A stretch of DNA of 64,000 nt from Altererythrobacter sp. (GCA_016793865.1 JAEULJ010000001.1:124001-188000); one strand, 5' to 3'. Shown: positions 16,837 to 26,603, counted from the stretch's first letter. Made by a program: numbers and translations. The notes: generated from the letters alone by a model not told the origin.

Positions 16837-17060
16837 GATTTGGGACGCGATAGGAGTGCAATGCGCGGAGGACAAGGCGGAAACCAAGCGACCTGCCGAG
16901 AGTCCTTACTGGCGGAAGGGAGGCGTTCGATGCCAGCACGCACATATCGAGAGCAGAAAAATGCATTGGGCGAGACGCGGGGCGAGGACGACTATCGATC
17001 GATAGCGCTACCGAGGTCACGCTGCCGCAGTCCTGTGCCGTGCCGCCCGGACACCCTTCG

Positions 17061-17837
17061 ATGATCGACGTCAGCGCCGAGATGGTGCGCTACCCGAACA
17101 CCGGCCGCTTCCTCATGTCCCGCCTGCGCGATGCGATGTCGGAGGAAGAGAAGGCCGATCTCGAAGGCATGGTGCGCGACATCCGCTGGATCGAACGGCC
17201 CACGCGACTGGTCGCGCGAGGGGACATCTGTGACCATTCGACCATGCTGATCGAGGGATTCGTGCTCCGCACGCTCGACCGCGATGGCGGGCGCAATGCC
17301 GTCAGCTTCCACGTGCCGGGAGACTTCATCGATCTGCACGGCTTCGCCCTCAAACGCCTCGATCACAACATCGACACGGTCGGCCCGGTCAAGATCGGCG
17401 AGGTTTCACGCGCCGCGCTCAACGAGGTGATGCGCGACAAGCCGAATCTGGCGCGACTGTTCTGGTTCTCCACCCTGCTCGACGCCGCGATGCACCGGGA
17501 ATGGATCATGACGCTGGAACAGCTGACCACTCCGCGGCGCATCGCGCATATCTTCGCCGAGATCTACCGGCGGCTGTGGATGGTCGGCCTGTCAGCCGCG
17601 GACGGGTTCGATACCCCGCTGACACAGTCCGATCTGTCCGAGATGTGCGGCGCCACGCCCATCCACATCAATCGTGCGCTCCGCGATCTGCGGGAGAAGG
17701 GCCTCGCCGTCTTCGATCGCGGCCGCGTCGTCATTCACGACCCGGCCCGGCTGGAGGCCTTTGCCAGCTTCAGTCCCGATTATCTCTATGGCCCATGGTC
17801 GCTGGCCTATGGCCGCCAGGCGGGCGATTTCATCTGA
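17061..17837 (+). CDS. Crp/Fnr family transcriptional regulator (first of a tandem pair)
   Basis: 258 residues: cyclic-nucleotide-binding-like beta-barrel (about 30-140, VSFHVPGDFIDLHGF) and C-terminal winged helix (about 165-240) with recognition region SDLSEMCGATPIHINRALRDL. There are no clustered cysteines for an FNR-type Fe-S cluster, and the PGDF segment lacks the arginine/serine pair expected for cAMP. The ligand is therefore unknown. It is clearly paralogous to the next gene; the two lie 99 nt apart in the same direction. Confidence 0.87.
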   Translation: MIDVSAEMVRYPNTGRFLMSRLRDAMSEEEKADLEGMVRDIRWIERPTRLVARGDICDHSTMLIEGFVLRTLDRDGGRNAVSFHVPGDFIDLHGFALKRLDHNIDTVGPVKIGEVSRAALNEVMRDKPNLARLFWFSTLLDAAMHREWIMTLEQLTTPRRIAHIFAEIYRRLWMVGLSAADGFDTPLTQSDLSEMCGATPIHINRALRDLREKGLAVFDRGRVVIHDPARLEAFASFSPDYLYGPWSLAYGRQAGDFI

Positions 17838-17936
17838 TCGCGCGCGATTTGCAGGGCAGCGACACCCCACAAAAGAACAAAAAGCTAACTTCCGTCAATA
17901 GACCGCCGCAATCCGTCGCCGTAGTCGCCGGCCTCG

Positions 17937-18686
17937 ATGCACGCGATCACCCAGAGCGAAACACACCCGCTGGCAGGCCGCTTCCTGCAAGGCCGTTTCC
18001 CCGAAGCCGCGCGCATCGAAATGGTCGACCAGCTTGAGCCGCTCATGGAAGAGCCCCGGCAACTGGCCGAGGGCGAACGCCTGATAGCTCGAGGCCAGCG
18101 GGCCACGCGGGCGTCCATCCTGCTCGAAGGATACATGCTGCGCGCCATCGTGCAGGACGGCCGGCGTTTCATCGTCGGAATTCACGTGCCCGGAGATTTC
18201 GTCGATCTTCACGGCCTGGTCCTCAAGCACCTCGATCATGACGTGACGGCGGTCGGCCCGGCGCGCGTCAGCTCCGTCTCGCACGATGCCCTGCGCTCGC
18301 TCACCGAGGCGCGGAGCGATATTGCCGAAGCACTTTGGTTCGCCACGCTGCTGGATGCCGCTATCCATCGCCAGTGGATCCGCAATCTCGAGGCGCTCGA
18401 CGCCCCGCAGCGGATCGCCCATCTCTATGCCGAGCTGCATCACCGGCTGACGCATGTGGACCGGCATTCCGGGCTCACGCTACGCACGCCGTTCACCCAG
18501 GCCGACATCGCCGACATGTGCGGAGTCAGCGCGATTCACGCCAACCGCGCGGTGGCCAGGCTCCGCGAGCTGGGCCTTGGGGAAATCCGTCGCGGTGACC
18601 TCTACGTGCGCGACTGGTCAACGCTGGAGCGCTACGCCGGCTTCGATCCCGCTTATCTCTACGGTCCGGGCAGGCTGTCCCGCTAA
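17937..18686 (+). CDS. Crp/Fnr family transcriptional regulator (second of a tandem pair)
   Basis: 249 residues with the same architecture as its neighbour: sensor barrel (IVGIHVPGDFVDLHGLVLKH), dimer helix (ALWFATLLDAAIHRQWIRNL) and winged helix (TQADIADMCGVSAIHANRAV). No FNR-type cysteines are visible. The two share identical blocks such as PGDF-DLHG and FATLLDAA/FSTLLDAA, indicating a local duplication followed by divergence. Similar unliganded Crp-like regulators are common in sphingomonads; targets unknown. Confidence 0.87.
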   Translation: MHAITQSETHPLAGRFLQGRFPEAARIEMVDQLEPLMEEPRQLAEGERLIARGQRATRASILLEGYMLRAIVQDGRRFIVGIHVPGDFVDLHGLVLKHLDHDVTAVGPARVSSVSHDALRSLTEARSDIAEALWFATLLDAAIHRQWIRNLEALDAPQRIAHLYAELHHRLTHVDRHSGLTLRTPFTQADIADMCGVSAIHANRAVARLRELGLGEIRRGDLYVRDWSTLERYAGFDPAYLYGPGRLSR

Positions 18687-18762
18687 GACGTGTCTCTCCC
18701 GGCCTAGGGTTGGAACTGGGATCGTTTTGGGCCAGGAAAGGTTACCCCAAGCGATACGGGCC

Positions 18763-19257
18763 ATGAAGATCGAGACCGCGCCATCCCTTCTGGCAGCCGC
18801 AGCCCTCGTCGGAGGGACGGTTATGGCCGCGCCCGCCTCGGCCGCCTCGGCAAGCGCTACGATGGAGGTGAGCCTGACCGTGGAAGCCGCCTGCCGGATC
18901 GACGCCGGCGGGCTGACCTTCGGCACGGTCGACCAGAGCGGCGGACGCGTCGATTCCGAGGCGGTGCTGGACCTGCGCTGCACCCCGGGTGCTCCCTTTT
19001 CGGTCACGCTGGACGAAGGCCGCAATGGCGGCGGCGGGACGCGCCGCATGGCCGATGCTTCGGGCGTGCGGTCGGTCGCCTACGACATCTATCGCGATCC
19101 GGCCCGGGTTCAGCGCTGGGACGCCGCATCGCCATCGGCCGGCATTGCCCCCGCCGACGGCAGGATGAGCCTGGTCGCCTATGGCCGTGTCGCTGGGGGC
19201 CCATCCCCCGCCGCCGCCCGCTACGCCGATACGATCACGGTCTCGGTCGATTTCTAG
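18763..19257 (+). CDS. Secreted spore coat U (SCPU) domain protein
   Basis: 164 residues: signal peptide MKIETAPSLLAAAALVGGTV ending near APASAASA, then a fimbrial-type beta-sandwich like the Csu pilus subunits: MEVSLTVEAACRIDAGGLTF with a first cysteine, LDLRCTPGAPFSVTLDEG with the second, and closing strand YADTITVSVDF. Usually these are chaperone/usher pilins, but no chaperone or usher gene lies alongside, so this is an orphan subunit or a stand-alone periplasmic/surface protein. Confidence 0.8.
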   Translation: MKIETAPSLLAAAALVGGTVMAAPASAASASATMEVSLTVEAACRIDAGGLTFGTVDQSGGRVDSEAVLDLRCTPGAPFSVTLDEGRNGGGGTRRMADASGVRSVAYDIYRDPARVQRWDAASPSAGIAPADGRMSLVAYGRVAGGPSPAAARYADTITVSVDF

Positions 19258-19275
19258 CCACGTCTAGCCGCCGGC

Positions 19276-20778
19276 TCACGCAGCGGGGCAATAGCGCGCC
19301 AGATAATCACCATGCGGCGGCATATGCCGCACCACATGGCGCACCGATTTCTCGATCCCGTCGAATTCTCGGGCGAGGCGGTCGTCCACGATGCTGTTCG
19401 CCATCGGGTTGTGCGCGCCCATTGCGATGCCTTGGCCCATCATCACCGCCGCCCAGCTCGTCTCGGTGAACAGCTCGTCGTCCTCGCGGAAGATCTGTCC
19501 GTTGTGCCGGAACAGCGCGATCTTCTCGGCCAGGCTGTCCGGTATCGGCATGGTGCGGCAATGGTTCCAGAAATCGGAATCGGTGCGCTCCGTCGCCTTG
19601 TAGTGAAGAACGAGGAAATCGCGGATGCGGTCGTATTCCTTGCCGGTAAGGCGGTTGAACGCGGCTTCCTGGGCCGGGGTCACGCCATCGAGAGACAGCA
19701 GCGCGATCAGCTTGTTGATGCCGGTGTTGATGAGGTGGATCGAGGTTGATTCCAGCGGCTCCATGAAGCCTGCGGCCAGCCCCAGCGCGACAACGTTCCC
19801 GTTCCAGAACTTGCGCCGCCGCCCGGTGACGAAGCGCAGGAAATTGGGTTCGGCGGCAGGCTTGCCGGCGATGTTGCCGACGAGGATGTCGAGCGCGTCC
19901 TGATCCTCCATGAACCCGCTGCAATAGACATGGCCGTTGCCGTTGCGCCGCTGGAGCGGCACCTGCCATTGCCAGCCAGCGGTATGCGCGGTGGCGCGGG
20001 TGTAGGGCAACGGCGGGCTGCCATCCTCGCGCGCGCAGGGGAGCGCCACGGCGCGGTCGCAGGGCAGGTAGTTCGACCAATCCTCGTAGCCGGTCTTCAG
20101 CGCCTGCTCGATCAGCAGGCCCCGGAAGCCGGAGCAGTCGACGAACAGATCGCCCGCGATCACATCGCCATCGTCCATGATGACTGAGGTCACGAAACCG
20201 CTTTCCCCGTCGAGCGAAACGTCGGCCACCCGCCCCTCGCGCCTCACCACACCCCGTTTCTCCGCATAGCCGCGCAGGAAGCGCGCATAGGCGGTAGCGT
20301 CGATGTGATAGGCGTAGTTGACCGGCGGCAAATCGTCGCGCTGGTAATCCTCGCTGCGCGCGAAACGGCCGAAATGCGCCGCCATCGTCTCGAGGTTGAA
20401 CAGCTGGATCGGCCGCTTGTCCCCACGCTGGCGGAAGTGGTGCCAGACGTGGTGGAAGGAAACGCCGTCGATCTCGTATCCGTAGTTGCCGAAGGGGTGG
20501 ATATAGCTGTCGCCAAGCCGGCCCCAGTTCACGAACTGGATGCCCAGCTTGAAGCCGCCCTGCACCGCCGCCATCATCTCGCGCTCGTCCACCTCGAGCA
20601 GGCGGTTGAAGTCGCGGAACGGGGGAATCGTCGCCTCGCCTACGCCAACGGTGCCGATCAGCTCGGATTCGATCAACACAATGTCGAGCGGCTGGCCGGC
20701 CTTGAGCCGCGAGAGCGCCGCGGCCGCCATCCACCCGGCGGTTCCCCCGCCCACGATCACGATCCGCTCGATGGCCAT
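19276..20778 (-). CDS. Tryptophan halogenase-like flavin-dependent protein
   Basis: 500 residues with the fold of FADH2-dependent halogenases: N-terminal IVIVGGGTAGWMAAAAL for FAD, a conserved lysine (about Lys77 in GGFKLGIQFVNW) equivalent to the haloamine/HOX-activating lysine, the GWQWQVP motif that blocks monooxygenation, and EPLESTSIHL carrying the second catalytic acid. The family occurs beside TonB receptors in Caulobacter, Xanthomonas and sphingomonads and its natural substrates are largely unknown. It is divergent from the TonB receptor and shares its operator region. Confidence 0.9.
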   Translation of the reverse strand: MAIERIVIVGGGTAGWMAAAALSRLKAGQPLDIVLIESELIGTVGVGEATIPPFRDFNRLLEVDEREMMAAVQGGFKLGIQFVNWGRLGDSYIHPFGNYGYEIDGVSFHHVWHHFRQRGDKRPIQLFNLETMAAHFGRFARSEDYQRDDLPPVNYAYHIDATAYARFLRGYAEKRGVVRREGRVADVSLDGESGFVTSVIMDDGDVIAGDLFVDCSGFRGLLIEQALKTGYEDWSNYLPCDRAVALPCAREDGSPPLPYTRATAHTAGWQWQVPLQRRNGNGHVYCSGFMEDQDALDILVGNIAGKPAAEPNFLRFVTGRRRKFWNGNVVALGLAAGFMEPLESTSIHLINTGINKLIALLSLDGVTPAQEAAFNRLTGKEYDRIRDFLVLHYKATERTDSDFWNHCRTMPIPDSLAEKIALFRHNGQIFREDDELFTETSWAAVMMGQGIAMGAHNPMANSIVDDRLAREFDGIEKSVRHVVRHMPPHGDYLARYCPAA

Positions 20779-20830
20779 GTTCTCTCCCGTGGCATAGCTG
20801 CCACACCCCGCCTAGCATGTATCGCGGCCA

Positions 20831-20844
20831 TGTGAACGTTCATT
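20831..20844. promoter_or_regulatory. LacI-type operator 1 (halogenase/TonB receptor region)
   Basis: TGTGAACGTTCATT contains the perfect palindrome TGAACGTTCA, centred on the CG step typical of LacI-family operators. It lies 23 bp from operator 2 and 87 bp before the receptor ATG. Confidence 0.65.
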
Positions 20845-20853
20845 CTTTGCTGT

Positions 20854-20867
20854 TGTGAACGCTCACA
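20854..20867. promoter_or_regulatory. LacI-type operator 2 (halogenase/TonB receptor region)
   Basis: TGTGAACGCTCACA, a nearly perfect palindrome (TGTGA and TCACA arms around ACGC). The 23-bp offset from operator 1 places both on about the same DNA face. A similar site precedes the GH3 gene at 26604. Confidence 0.7.
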
Positions 20868-20931
20868 CGATGCGCTAGGGCATCCTACACACACGGGCCG
20901 GCAAAGGTCCGGGTATCGGGATTCGGGAGGG

Positions 20932-23900
20932 ATGATCTTGGCATTTTCGCGCACGCTTTCGCATGGTATTTCCTGGCGCGCCGCCGCGCTGGGCACCGCC
21001 TCCGCGCTTGTCCTCGCCGGGCTGGCGCAACCGGCCGCCGCGCAGGACACCGACCCCAAGCCCGCCGACAGCACGCCGGACACGACAGATGCGGTCGACG
21101 ATGGCCAGATTCTCGTCACCGGCTTCCGCCGCTCCCTCGCCACCGCGCAGACGGTCAAGGAGAAGGCCGACACGGTGGTCGATGTCATCACCGCCGAGGA
21201 TATCGGCGCGCTGGCCGACCGTTCGGTGGCCGAGGCGCTGCAGCGCGTGCCGGGTGTCAACATCAGCCGCTTCGTGCAGCGCGACGATCCCGACCGCTTC
21301 TCGGTCGAGGGTTCCAACGTCCTCATCCGCGGCCTGCCCTACGTTCTCTCCCAGTTGAACGGCCGCGACATCTTCTCCGCCGATGGCGGGCGGGTGCTTT
21401 CGTTCAACGATGTCTCGCCGGAACTGCTCGGCCGGGTCGAGATCTACAAGAACGTCTCGGCCGACATGGTCGAGGGGAACATCTCCGGCCTCGTCAACCT
21501 GGTCACCCGCAAGCCGCTCGACAAGCCCGGCTTCCATGTCGCCGGCACGATCGAGGCCAATTACGGCGACATGGCGAAGAAATGGTCGCCGGGCTTTTCC
21601 GGGCTGGTGTCCAACACCTGGGAAACCGGGATCGGCACCTTCGGCGTCCAGCTTGGCTATGCCCAGCAGGAACTGGTGACCAAGACCGACGCATCGCAGA
21701 TCACCGACCCATGCTATCGCGCTTCCACGCTCGATGGCCCGTGCTTCCGCGTCATCAACGTGGGTTCGGGCGGATATTCCGGCAATCCGAATTACAACGC
21801 CGGCAATTTCCCGCCCGCGAACAGCGTTCTGGCGCCCAAGGGCGGCGGTGTGCGCACCACGCGCCTCAGCCGCGACCGCCAGGCCTATTCCGGCGTGCTC
21901 CAGTGGCAATCACTCGACGAGCGGGCCAAGGTCACCATCGAATATCTGCGCGCGGAAACGCAGAACACGCTCGATGAATTCTCCATGCTCGCGCTGGTTA
22001 ACGACGACGCGCTGTTCCCGATTCCGGCCAACACCTGGACCTTCAACAACGGCATTTTCCAGAGCGGCACGCTGACCCAGCAGTCGGGCGGCGTGCGCGG
22101 CATCCCGACCGAGCTCCTGCGTTTCCAGAGCCGCGGGAAGGCCATGACGGAAGATTACTCGATCGACATCGACCTCGCGCCGACCGACCGACTGCGCTTC
22201 AATATCGAAGCCCAGAAGATCAATTCGAACCGCGCCGACAACGGCTTCATCTCGGCGATGCAGACCTACACCGATCTCTCGCTCGACGCCTCGGGACGGA
22301 CGCCGCAGGTCCAGTTTTTCCAGCCGGGGACGACGTCGAGCGACGCGGCCTATTTCAACGATCCGACCAGGACGCTCTACTGGTTCATGCTCGACAACCA
22401 GGCGAGGAACGACGGGCAGTTGACCAGCATGCGCGCCGACCTCGAATACGACGTCAGCGACGAGGGATTCTTCCGCACCTTCAAGTTCGGCGCACGCTGG
22501 GCGGATCGCCAGCGGGTGACCCGCAACGGCAATTTCTCCAACTGGGGCAATCTCGGCGCGCCGTGGACGGGGCGGGGCGGCAACTGGAACTGCGCCGATC
22601 CACAGGCATTCGGTTGCGGCGGCGCCTATGTCCGCGACTTTCCCAATTATGCGCAGGTCCGCAATCCGTTCGCGGACAATTTCCAGCGCGGCAATGCGCC
22701 GCTGCCCACGGGCAACGGATCAGGGTTCTTCTTCGGCGGCGACAATGTGTTGCAGGACTATCTCGACGGCACGATCACCGGCCAGGCGAAGCAGATCACG
22801 GATTACACGCTGACCCCCAACGCCTGGATTCCGCTGGCCGGCCGCTCGGGGCTCGTCTCCGGCACGGTATGGCGGCCGGGTGAGATCTCCGATGTGGAGG
22901 AAAGCACCGACGCCTACTACGCGCGGCTCGATTTCGGCAGCACCTTCGGCAACGGCTGGGAGCTGTCGGGCAACATCGGTGCCCGCTACGTCGAGACCAC
23001 CGTCCGCACCGAAGGCCAGATCAGCTTTCCCACCGGCGAGGGTTTCGACGCCATCGCCGTGGGCGGCAACGGCAATGGCCGGGTGGAGCCCGCGGAAATC
23101 GTCAACGCTTGTGGCCGGGTGCAACCGGGCCAGGTAGCGCCGGGATACTGCTCGCTGACGCCCGCACGGCAGGCGGAATTCGCATCGGTCTTCACCGGCG
23201 AAAGCATACTCGACAATGCGAAGATCACGTTCAACAACTGGCTGCCCGCCTTCAATGTGAAGCTCGATTTCGGGGGCGGGATGCTGGTGCGCTTCGCCGC
23301 GTCCAAGGGCATCTCGCGCCCCGATCTGGCATCGTTCCGTACCGGTGGGTCGATCTTCGACAACACCACCGACCTGCGCCAGGGCGGCGGGCTGGCGGCA
23401 GGGCCGCTGTTCCAGATATTCACCGGCAACAGGCTGCTGCGACCGGTCAAATCGTGGAACTACGACCTCAGCTTCGAATATTATTTCGATCGCGTGGGGT
23501 CGGTCACACTGGCGCTGTTCCAGAAGCAATTCAGCAATCTGTTCGCCTCTCCGGTCCAAACCGTCCGGAGCTTCACCAGCCCGTCGGGCGTGACCACCAA
23601 TGTGGAGGTCAACGGACCGGGCAATTTCGGCGATGCCCGCCTGCGCGGTGCCGAGTTCGCCTATCAGGACACCTTCGAGTTCCTGCCGGGCTTCCTCAAC
23701 GGGCTGGGTACGCAGCTCACCTACACCTACATCGATTCAAAGGACTTCTCGAGCGCGGGGGATGTCTTCGGCGCGCTTCCGCAGCCCGGGGTCTCGAAGC
23801 ACACGGTCAACGCGACGCTGTTCTACGACAAGGGCCCGCTGTCCATGCGCGCCGCCTACAACTGGCGTTCGGAATATCTCCAGACCCCGCGCGACGTGAT

Positions 23901-24120
23901 CTTCCCGTTCTCGCCCGTCTACGGCGAGGCGACGGGCCAGCTCGACGCTTCCATCTTCTTCGCGGTGACGAGCCGGGTCAGGCTGGGCATCCAGGGGGTC
24001 AACCTGCTCGACGAGATCACGCGCACCAGCCAGATGGTCGATTTCGACGGCACGCGAGTGGTGCGATCGGCGTTCCGCAACGACCGCCGCTTCACCTTCC
24101 TCGCGCGGTTCGACTTCTGA
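20932..24120 (+). CDS. TonB-dependent receptor (Xanthomonas/Caulobacter type)
   Basis: 1062-residue outer-membrane transporter. Signal peptide about 1-38 (cleavage near AAAQD), TonB-box-like ILVTGFRRSLATAQ, plug domain about 75-205 (DIGALADRSVAEALQRVPGV; VEIYKNVSADMVEG), then a long 22-strand barrel ending in aromatic FTFLARFDF as outer-membrane proteins do. With the GH3 enzyme, MFS transporter and LacI regulator nearby, oligosaccharide uptake is the likely job. The start ATG follows GGGAGG directly. Two LacI-type operators lie 65-100 bp upstream. Confidence 0.93.
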   Translation: MILAFSRTLSHGISWRAAALGTASALVLAGLAQPAAAQDTDPKPADSTPDTTDAVDDGQILVTGFRRSLATAQTVKEKADTVVDVITAEDIGALADRSVAEALQRVPGVNISRFVQRDDPDRFSVEGSNVLIRGLPYVLSQLNGRDIFSADGGRVLSFNDVSPELLGRVEIYKNVSADMVEGNISGLVNLVTRKPLDKPGFHVAGTIEANYGDMAKKWSPGFSGLVSNTWETGIGTFGVQLGYAQQELVTKTDASQITDPCYRASTLDGPCFRVINVGSGGYSGNPNYNAGNFPPANSVLAPKGGGVRTTRLSRDRQAYSGVLQWQSLDERAKVTIEYLRAETQNTLDEFSMLALVNDDALFPIPANTWTFNNGIFQSGTLTQQSGGVRGIPTELLRFQSRGKAMTEDYSIDIDLAPTDRLRFNIEAQKINSNRADNGFISAMQTYTDLSLDASGRTPQVQFFQPGTTSSDAAYFNDPTRTLYWFMLDNQARNDGQLTSMRADLEYDVSDEGFFRTFKFGARWADRQRVTRNGNFSNWGNLGAPWTGRGGNWNCADPQAFGCGGAYVRDFPNYAQVRNPFADNFQRGNAPLPTGNGSGFFFGGDNVLQDYLDGTITGQAKQITDYTLTPNAWIPLAGRSGLVSGTVWRPGEISDVEESTDAYYARLDFGSTFGNGWELSGNIGARYVETTVRTEGQISFPTGEGFDAIAVGGNGNGRVEPAEIVNACGRVQPGQVAPGYCSLTPARQAEFASVFTGESILDNAKITFNNWLPAFNVKLDFGGGMLVRFAASKGISRPDLASFRTGGSIFDNTTDLRQGGGLAAGPLFQIFTGNRLLRPVKSWNYDLSFEYYFDRVGSVTLALFQKQFSNLFASPVQTVRSFTSPSGVTTNVEVNGPGNFGDARLRGAEFAYQDTFEFLPGFLNGLGTQLTYTYIDSKDFSSAGDVFGALPQPGVSKHTVNATLFYDKGPLSMRAAYNWRSEYLQTPRDVIFPFSPVYGEATGQLDASIFFAVTSRVRLGIQGVNLLDEITRTSQMVDFDGTRVVRSAFRNDRRFTFLARFDF

Positions 24121-24134
24121 TCGCGGAGGGCCGT

Positions 24135-24155
24135 CCCGCACCCCTGGGGAGCGGG
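24135..24155. terminator. Possible terminator hairpin after the TonB receptor
   Basis: CCCGC-A-CCCC then T then GGGG-A-GCGGG, an inverted repeat with an A/A mismatch, 15 nt after the receptor stop. The loop must open at the centre and there is no U-tract, so this is only a candidate. The rest of the 202-nt gap 24121-24322 shows no further clear signal. Confidence 0.3.
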
Positions 24156-24322
24156 GCGGCGTCCGCTGTTCGCGGCGGCCTGCGGCACCTTTCATACCGG
24201 AGCGCGAGCTGCGGAGAGTTCCGGGTCCGGCCCATTCGTGATTATCCGCCACCACGTGGTTCCCTTGGGCACAACAAGGCATTAGGGCGGAAGTCGGGCC
24301 TGCGACGGAGCGGACGGACATA

Positions 24323-25381
24323 ATGGCGAGACGCCGCCAGGGTATAACAATCAAGCATGTCGCGGCCGATGCGGGTGTATCCCTGCAAACGGTCAGCCGC
24401 GTCATCAACGACGAACCCAACGTCCGCCCGGAAATGAAGAGCCGGGTCCAGGCGTCGATCGACAAGCTGGGCTACATCCCCTCCATCGCCGCGAGGCGGA
24501 TGAGCGGTTCGCGCTCCTATCTCATCCTGGCCCTCAACGACCGCGATCGGACCATCGCCGACTGGCGAGCGCGGCGTGGCGCGGACTGGGTGGACCAGAT
24601 GCTGCTGGGCGGCATGCTGAAATGCGCCGAATTCGGCTATCGCCTGGTGATCGAATTGGTCGATACCCATTCCGACCATGTCGAACGCGAGCTCAGCGCG
24701 GCGCTGGCGGCGCTTCAGCCCGACGGTGTTATCCTGACCCCGCCGCATTCCGACAATCCGTTCATCACCGGCCTGCTTGACCGCGCTGGCGTTGCTTTCG
24801 TACGCATAGGTTCGCTGGGCGATGGCGGCGGCATCCCGGTGATCATGGGCGACGAGGATGCGGCTGCCGATGCCACGCGGCATCTCCTGGAACTGGGCCA
24901 CAGCCGCATCGGCTTCATCGCCGGCAACCCGGAATATCATCTGAGCGGCTGGCGCGTGACCGGGTGGCGCAAAGCCATGGCGGCCGCCGGCCATCCCGAC
25001 GATGGCCTCCGCGCGGAAGGCGACTTCAGCCATGAATCCGGCCTTGCTGCGGCCAGCAAGCTGCTGGCGCGCGAGCCCCGGCCGACCGCCATCATCGCCA
25101 GCAACGACCTGATGGCGATGGCCGTGCTCGATGTCGCGAAGGATCGTGGACTGGCAGTACCCGCGGACTTGTCCGTCATCAGCTTCGACAACACGCCGCA
25201 GACGATCTTCAACCACCCCGCGCTGACCGCGATCGACCAGCCGATCGCCGCCACCGCCGCGCGGGCGGTCGAGCTGATCATCGCGGCCAATCGGGGCGAA
25301 CCGCTTCCCAAGGCGCCAACGGTCATTCCCGCCGCACTGATCGTGCGCGAGACGACCGCGCCAGCCTCGCCCGGTGCTTGA
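24323..25381 (+). CDS. LacI family transcriptional regulator
   Basis: 352 residues: N-terminal helix-turn-helix (about 8-55, TIKHVAADAGVSLQTVSRVI) followed by a periplasmic-binding-protein-like sensor domain (about 65-345; FDNTPQTIFNHPALTAIDQP near the end). Repressors of this type release operators on binding a sugar. The candidate operators TGTGAAC-GYTCACA at 20831, 20854 and 26604 flank the locus, supporting local control of receptor, halogenase and glucosidase. The MFS gene overlaps its 3' end by 8 nt. Confidence 0.93.
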   Translation: MARRRQGITIKHVAADAGVSLQTVSRVINDEPNVRPEMKSRVQASIDKLGYIPSIAARRMSGSRSYLILALNDRDRTIADWRARRGADWVDQMLLGGMLKCAEFGYRLVIELVDTHSDHVERELSAALAALQPDGVILTPPHSDNPFITGLLDRAGVAFVRIGSLGDGGGIPVIMGDEDAAADATRHLLELGHSRIGFIAGNPEYHLSGWRVTGWRKAMAAAGHPDDGLRAEGDFSHESGLAAASKLLAREPRPTAIIASNDLMAMAVLDVAKDRGLAVPADLSVISFDNTPQTIFNHPALTAIDQPIAATAARAVELIIAANRGEPLPKAPTVIPAALIVRETTAPASPGA

Positions 25382-26564
25382 ACAAGCCCCACATCGGCAG
25401 ACGGTGCGCTTCCTGTGGCTCTACGCGCTGGCCTGCGCCGGCGGCGCGATCGCCTATGTGCCCTTCCTGACGATCCTTTTCCCACTGCTGGTGACGCGCC
25501 TGGCCGGCTCGCAGGACATTGCCTGGCTGGCCTATTGCGCCTTCGCCGGCGCGGTCGCCGCGAGCGTGGCCAATATCGCCTTCGGCTGGCTGAGCGACCG
25601 GACCCGCAGCCGGGTTCCCTGGATCGTGGCGGGGCTCGTGCTGTCCTCGGTGCTGCTGGCCGGATTCGGACGCGCGCAATCGATGGAGGGCGCGATCGTG
25701 CTGCTCATCGTGTGGCAGGTGGCGCTCAACATGATGCTGGCGCCGCTCACCGCCTGGGCTGGGGACTGCGTGCCCGACGGGCGCAAGGGCCGCCTCGGCG
25801 GCCTGCTCGCGCTATCGCCCGCCGCAGGCGCGCTGGCGGGGACCCTGGTCACCCTGCCCGGCCTGGTCGATCCGGCACAGCGGCTGTGGGTGGTTGCCGC
25901 GCTGGTGGCCGCATGCGTGTTGCCCGTGCTGGTCCTCACGCGCCGGCCCGAACTGCCGGAACTGATGACGGACGGCGGGCAGGCGATGCCTTGGGGCGGG
26001 CGCTGGCCGCGGCGGACGGTCGCGCGGATGTGGCTGGCGCGGCTGCTGATGCAGCTCTCGGAAGCCGCGCTGTTCGCCTATCTCTATTTCTGGCTGCGCA
26101 GCCTCGATCCGGCCTTGGGAGAAGCCCGTACGGCGCAGATCTTCGGCTTCGTCCTTTTCGCCGCGGTGCCCGCCTCCTTGCTGGCGGGGCGCTGGGCCGA
26201 CCGCCGGGGCCGCCCCTTCGCAACGCTGCGCATGGCCGCCATCGCGGGCGCCCTTGGCCTGGCGGTGATGACCTTCGCGCAGACCGTTCCGGTGGCGCTG
26301 GCCGGCTATGTTCTGTTCGGCGTGAACGCCGGCGTGTTCCTGGCGTTGCACACCGCCCAGACGCTGCGCGTCCTGCCGCGCCCCGGGCGCCGGGGGCGCG
26401 ACATGGGCATCTTCAACCTCACCAACACCGGCCCTTCGCTGATCGTGCCCTGGCTGACGCTGGCGGTGGTTCCACAGCTCGGCTTCGGCGCGCTGTTCGC
26501 GATCCTGGCCGTATGCGCGGCTCTGTCCGCACTGCTCCTCCCGCGCCTCGATCCGTCACGCTGA
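25374..26564 (+). CDS. MFS transporter, probable sugar uptake
   Basis: 396 residues with about 12 membrane helices. The MFS inter-helix motif appears as GWLSDRTRSRVPW (about 70) and again as GRWADRRGRPFAT (about 275). GTG start at 25374 overlaps the LacI stop by 8 nt, so the genes are coupled. Given its place between a TonB receptor/LacI and a glucosidase, import of the released sugar across the inner membrane is the likely role, though the substrate is unproven. Confidence 0.87.
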   Translation: MLEQAPHRQTVRFLWLYALACAGGAIAYVPFLTILFPLLVTRLAGSQDIAWLAYCAFAGAVAASVANIAFGWLSDRTRSRVPWIVAGLVLSSVLLAGFGRAQSMEGAIVLLIVWQVALNMMLAPLTAWAGDCVPDGRKGRLGGLLALSPAAGALAGTLVTLPGLVDPAQRLWVVAALVAACVLPVLVLTRRPELPELMTDGGQAMPWGGRWPRRTVARMWLARLLMQLSEAALFAYLYFWLRSLDPALGEARTAQIFGFVLFAAVPASLLAGRWADRRGRPFATLRMAAIAGALGLAVMTFAQTVPVALAGYVLFGVNAGVFLALHTAQTLRVLPRPGRRGRDMGIFNLTNTGPSLIVPWLTLAVVPQLGFGALFAILAVCAALSALLLPRLDPSR

Positions 26565-26603
26565 ACGCTTGCAATGCCGGGCCTCGCGTGCGAGACCTCC
26601 GCT

